This document shows positions 60,349 through 64,000 of a stretch of DNA of 64,000 nt, one piece after another (the first letter of the stretch is position 1; each line of letters opens with the position of its first letter). The stretch comes from DATJLY01 sp035532935 (GTDB lineage: Bacteria > Pseudomonadota > Alphaproteobacteria > ATCC43930 > CGMCC-115725), in NCBI GenBank assembly GCA_035532935.1, contig DATKQE010000026.1, positions 1 to 64,000 on the forward strand, given 5' to 3'. The position numbers were made by a program, and so were the translations under genes. The notes under the pieces are model-generated. The model was given only the letters and a program-made list of their open reading frames with translations. It was not told the DNA's origin and ran no database searches.

Positions 60349-61994
60349 CGACGCTCGGCTCCTTCGCGCGTGCTGTCCGCATTCGCATCCCAGAGCGGCA
60401 AGGATGCGGTCTCGCGGCCCGCGATCCAGCCGGTGACGAAGCACTCGGCGATGTTCGCGCCCGAGAGATAGAGATAGCCGAACGAGCTGCCAAGCTCGCC
60501 CGCAGCGTAGAGGCGCGGGATCGGACGGCCCGACGGATCGAGCACCTGCTGGCGCGCGTTGTGGACCGGGCCGCCCTGCGTGTTGGAGACGACCGGCCAG
60601 ACCTCGCCGGCAAGAAAGGGCGGCGTCCGGATCGGCATCATTGTGCCCGACGGTCGGCCGAAATCCGCATCCTCGCCCTTCGCGCACAATTCGTTCCAGC
60701 GTGCGATGCTCGCCTCAAGCGCAGTCGGATCGACGCCGATCTTGCGCGCGAGCTCGGCAATCGAATTCGCCTGCTTCAGAATACCATTCTTGATCTCTTC
60801 CGTATTGTCCGGGCTCCACACGTAGCGATGGCGCCGGTCGTTGGATTTGCCGTCACCGAGCGGGTACATCTTGCGCCCCTCCTCGTCGAGGACGAGGAAC
60901 GAGGGAAGCCGCGGGAAGGCCATCGATTCAGTGTCGAACGCATGCATCGGCCGGTGGCTGGTGTCCTGAACGTAAGGCTCGCACTCGTTCATGTAGCGCC
61001 GACCGCGGCGATCGACCACGATCCAGCACATCTTGACGTCCATGAGATGCTTCAGGCCGGGCCGCCAGTCCGGCAGCCGCTTCACCCGGATCGCCAACGG
61101 ATAATCGGGATCGTAATGGCGGAAGCCGTAGGAGCCGTGGAAGTGCCACATATGCCAAAGGTCGGCGCCCATCGCCTGGGCCATGCGAATGCCGTCGCCG
61201 GTGTTGCCGAGAAACGCGGCCGGCCGCACCGGCCTGACCTGCCAGTATTGCTGCTTCATGGCCTCGTCGGCCTCGAACCCGCCGCAGGCGAGGATGACGG
61301 CGCGCTTCGCCTTGACCGCGAGTTCGCCCTCGGGCGTGGCAAGCACCACGCCGCAGACGGCGTTACCCTTGCCGGTGACGAGCCGTGCCACGGGCGAATT
61401 CAGCCGTACGTCGATGCGCCGCTCGCGCACATGATGTTCCACCATCCGAAACAGCAGCGGGCCGCGCGAGGTGGGCGAGCGGAGATAGATCTGCGGATAG
61501 GCCGCCATCGGATCGAAATTGGGGATCGACTCGATATGCGCGTTGTCGAAGGTCTCCCACCCCGGAAACGGATAATTGCCGCCGCCCTTGCCGCCCGCAT
61601 CGACGGCCTTGTGTTCCGTCACCTCCGCATCGATTGCGGCCGCGAGCTTGCGGATATAGCCGTCGACCTCGACCATGCCGTCGGCGAGCGTGCGCAGGAC
61701 ATCGTCCGGCGTCCGCCCGTCATTGGTCGCCTTGAGATACGCGAACGCCTGATCGGCATCGTAGGCGTAACGCCAGGCGCCGCCCGCGAGGATGGAAATG
61801 CCACCGGGGTCCGGCATTTTCTCCACCAGCAGTACGCGCGCCCCCGCGTCATGTGCCTCGATCGCCGCGACGGCCCCGGCATAGCCGAAGCCGGCAACGA
61901 CCACGTCGACTTCGAGGTTGAAGCCACCGACCTCCGCCAGATCCACACGCAAAGGTGCATGCCTAGGCGGCATCGCCATTCCTTCCATGTTCAC
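60345..61994 (-). CDS. FAD-dependent oxidoreductase, fumarate-reductase/ketosteroid-dehydrogenase-like
   Basis: A 549-residue flavoprotein. VVVAGFGYAGAVAAIEAHDAGARVLLVEK is the FAD-binding motif, GGISILAGGAW and LACGGFEADEAMKQQY follow in the order of the FAD_binding_2 family, and LYAAGELGSSFGYLYLSGANIAECFVTG closes the second FAD site. Relatives include soluble fumarate reductases, urocanate reductase and 3-ketosteroid dehydrogenases. No heme or FMN domain is attached. It is translated with the orphan binding protein, suggesting it acts on the imported compound. Confidence 0.88.
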   Translation of the reverse strand: MNMEGMAMPPRHAPLRVDLAEVGGFNLEVDVVVAGFGYAGAVAAIEAHDAGARVLLVEKMPDPGGISILAGGAWRYAYDADQAFAYLKATNDGRTPDDVLRTLADGMVEVDGYIRKLAAAIDAEVTEHKAVDAGGKGGGNYPFPGWETFDNAHIESIPNFDPMAAYPQIYLRSPTSRGPLLFRMVEHHVRERRIDVRLNSPVARLVTGKGNAVCGVVLATPEGELAVKAKRAVILACGGFEADEAMKQQYWQVRPVRPAAFLGNTGDGIRMAQAMGADLWHMWHFHGSYGFRHYDPDYPLAIRVKRLPDWRPGLKHLMDVKMCWIVVDRRGRRYMNECEPYVQDTSHRPMHAFDTESMAFPRLPSFLVLDEEGRKMYPLGDGKSNDRRHRYVWSPDNTEEIKNGILKQANSIAELARKIGVDPTALEASIARWNELCAKGEDADFGRPSGTMMPIRTPPFLAGEVWPVVSNTQGGPVHNARQQVLDPSGRPIPRLYAAGELGSSFGYLYLSGANIAECFVTGWIAGRETASLPLWDANADSTREGAERR

Positions 61995-62569
61995 CGTCCC
62001 AGCGTCTCCAATAAGCCCATCCTATCGGCAATGCGCAGACACGGCAATTCGGGACGTTCCGCCTTATATCCATTGACAGAGGCGGAATATGTCAGTCTGC
62101 TGTGTCGGCAATGATTGGAAGCGCCAAGATCGATTCTGCCGCGTTTCTCCAGCGCCGCCAAGTGCGGGCGATGGCAGTCGCAGTCGTGCCGGATCAGCGC
62201 GGACAATTCCTGCGGAAGCGGGATATCCATGACTTCGCGGTTCTTGACTTCATGCGCCTCGAACACGAGGTGCAGCGACGCACCGGCTGCGATGAGATTA
62301 CGGTCAAGTTCGAGCGCCAGCAGATGGCGCAGCCGGATCGGCGCCATCAGCATAATCCCATCTGCAGCCGCCGCATGAGCCAGGAGCGCGGCGCAGCGCG
62401 GGTTCTGCTTGCCCGACGCGGCCTCTTTCACCAGGCGCTGCGGGAAATCGATCAGTGCCTGGACGTTGGCGGGATCGTCGAAGGGGCGCCGCTGGTCGCC
62501 GTTGCGGCGCGTGAGCCACCGGGTCGGAATCTCCTGGCGCTTCATCACCGCCTGCATCGGGTCGGGCAT
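61991..62569 (-). pseudogene. Tyrosine integrase remnant
   Basis: A 192-codon frame includes IPTRWLTRRNGDQRRPFDDPANVQALID, then APIRLRHLLALELDRNLIAAG with VFEAHEVKNREVMDIPLP, patterns of the core-binding and early catalytic region of phage-type site-specific recombinases. The C-terminal R-H-R-Y part is absent and the tail is unrelated-looking, so the element is truncated. No attachment site or tRNA was found nearby. It marks past mobile-element activity at this end of the accessory region. Confidence 0.5.
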
Positions 62570-62701
62570 GGCCGGTGATTTTCCCCGGCCATCCGAAGCC
62601 TTATAGTGCGACGGGCGAGCCGTCCTTTGGCTTCGGTCATGGGCTCATACGCGCCGTGGACGGCTTGCGGCGATGACGCGCCAACAGAGGGGTGCCGGTT
62701 C

Positions 62702-63839
62702 ATGCTCATCATCGACAACACTGCGGTGTCGGAGCTGCTGACGATGGCAGACTGCATTCGCGTGCAGGAGGAGGCCTTCTGCAAATTGCCGAGCGGCGGC
62801 GCCGCGCATCGGCCTCGGATCGACCTCTACTATCCCTGCGCGCGCGACGACGGCTATTTTCGCTGGGGTACGATGGAGGGCGCGAACGGCGATTGCTTCG
62901 CGATCCGCATGAAGTCCGACATCATCACTTGGCCCCGGGACAAGGACGGGAATTGGACGGAAGATAAAGTATTGCGTCGAGCCGGGGTCGTTTTGCGGGC
63001 TAATCTTCCTCGTTTCCACAAGGAACGGCGAGCCGCTGGCCTTCATCAATGACGGCGTTCTGCAACACATGCGGGTCGGCGGCGGGGCCGGGATCGGCGT
63101 AAAATATCTCTCGCGCGAGGATTCACACGTCGTCGGAATGCTCGGGTCGGGCGGCATGGCGCGCAGCTATCTCGAGGCGTTCGCGTGCGTGCGCGACATC
63201 AAGCAATGCAAGGTGTACAGCCCCAGCCCGCGGCATCGCGAAAAATTCGCCGAGCAAATGTCGCGGCAATTGAAGATCGACGTGCGCCCCGCGAGCAGCG
63301 CCCGTGAAGCGGCCAAAGGCGTCGACATCCTTGCGTCATGCACCGACGCGATGAGCCCCGTCTACGACGCCGACTGGATCGAGAAGGGCATGCATATCAC
63401 GAACCTCAACTGGAACGAGGTTCCGGATGCGGCGGTCGATCGATTCGATGTTTTCGTGCGGCAGGGAAGCGCGGGGCTCGAGCTCGTGCAGAGCGAACGC
63501 GTCAAGGCCGGCGTCGGCCATTCGCCGTCCGCTATCATCGGCGGCACGATCGAGGAGATGAAACGCCTGCCCGAGCGGAATTCCGGTACGGGCGTCATGG
63601 GCGACGGCCCGGCATCGGCGGATCGCGGCAAAGGCAGCGACAAGCCCGATTTCGCCGATCTCGTGACGGGCAGGTGCAAAGGGCGGACGGGTCGCGATCA
63701 GGTCACCTTCTATCGCAATGTCGGCAATCAGGGGCTTCAATTCTCTTCCGTCGGCGGCTGGGTCTATGCGCAGGCGCTGCGGCACAGCAAGGGTCGGGAA
63801 ATTCCCACCCAATGGTTCCTGCAGGACATCCGCGACTGA
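62702..63839 (+). pseudogene. Ornithine cyclodeaminase family protein, frameshifted
   Basis: From ATG at 62702 the frame starts MLIIDNTAVSELLTMADC and runs to GNWTEDK; an extra A in the run 62966-62968 shifts it, and the rest continues in another frame as YCVEPGSFCG, VSTRNGEPLAFINDGVLQ and RVGGGAGIGVKYLSREDSHVVGMLGSGGMA, the NAD-binding motif, ending at EIPTQWFLQDIRD. The total is 378 residues after removing one base. These enzymes act on amino or imino acids. Either a recent pseudogene or a sequencing error at the A run. Confidence 0.75.
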
Positions 63840-63884
63840 GTTCGCCAGGCTAACCGCCGAAGATGCCCGCCGTCGCCGCGGCGG

Positions 63885-64000
63885 TCACGGATGATGAATC
63901 TCGGTGAGCCATTCCGTGGGAATTTCATGGCCGAGGCCGAGCGTACGCGCCCGGTCATAGACGTGCTTGCCGACCGCGGCGAACTGGATGCCAAGCCCCG
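63885..64000 (-). CDS. C-terminal end of a second ornithine cyclodeaminase family protein
   Basis: The last 37 codons before a TGA stop read GLGIQFAAVGKHVYDRARTL then GLGHEIPTEWLTEIHHP, the same C-terminal pattern as the neighbour. The gene continues beyond the window. It converges with the frameshifted paralog, with 45 bases between the stops. Confidence 0.65.
   Translation of the reverse strand, partial: GLGIQFAAVGKHVYDRARTLGLGHEIPTEWLTEIHHP

Noticed and set aside
1..64000. CRISPR arrays, tRNA or rRNA genes
   Set aside because: No regularly spaced direct repeats and no tRNA cloverleaf or rRNA motifs were recognised by reading; a dedicated search was not run.

Overview
The window is a high-GC, densely coded bacterial segment. 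Gene content and order point to an alphaproteobacterium, probably Rhodospirillales-like: rpmH-rnpA-yidD-yidC-engB-argB, dapD-dapE, truA-fmt-def, recR-ybaB-dnaX followed by the SRP RNA gene, then nudC, pheA, kdsB, a membrane-anchored cytochrome c and hisN. The taxonomic call is an inference from synteny and protein style. No rRNA, tRNA or CRISPR array was seen.

Layout. 0-6.9 kb is a surface-glycan locus: a 5'-truncated methyltransferase, a family-2 glycosyltransferase, a TylF-type methyltransferase carrying an 11-base G tract in its coding strand, and the D,D-heptose nucleotide pathway (hddA, hddC, a sugar epimerase/dehydratase, gmhA, gmhB), closed by transaldolase. 7.2-17 kb carries mixed metabolism: a lipoprotein, gpt, ggt, an RlmI-like methyltransferase, an LLM flavoprotein divergent from a two-subunit ThDP decarboxylase (ComDE-like), an orphan histidine kinase, and a TVP38 membrane protein coupled to a mercuric-reductase-like flavoprotein. 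17-24.8 kb is the rpmH-yidC-engB-argB block plus a UbiD-family decarboxylase, a GT87-like membrane protein and a single-domain response regulator. 24.8-26.1 kb is loose and decayed: a 56-residue small gene and an in-frame chimera of NirA-like and CysJ-like pieces. 26.2-48.9 kb is conserved housekeeping and transport (lysine biosynthesis, tRNA and peptide maturation, recombination, DNA polymerase III tau/gamma, 4.5S RNA, phenylalanine and Kdo synthesis, YejABEF peptide importer, GhrA-type reductase).

From 48.9 kb the chromosome alternates between core and accessory DNA. 49.0-50.5 kb holds a restriction-modification island in which the methyltransferase is open but the probable endonuclease is broken by two one-base frameshifts. 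50.6-56 kb returns to ordinary genes (aminopeptidase, GST, cupin, malate synthase). 56-64 kb is a catabolic and transport region: an SsuABC/TauABC-like importer, a second orphan binding protein translationally coupled to an FAD oxidoreductase, a Rieske-oxygenase N-terminal relic, a tyrosine-integrase relic, a frameshifted ornithine-cyclodeaminase-family gene, and the 3' end of a second member of that family.

Regulatory signals that can be read directly include a near-consensus sigma-70 promoter before rpmH, a -10 box positioned correctly for the SRP RNA, a GATATATCT inverted repeat before the padR-type regulator, and a possible promoter with a TGTTGC/GCAACA palindrome before the heptose operon. 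All protein functions are assigned from sequence motifs read by eye; no database search was run.
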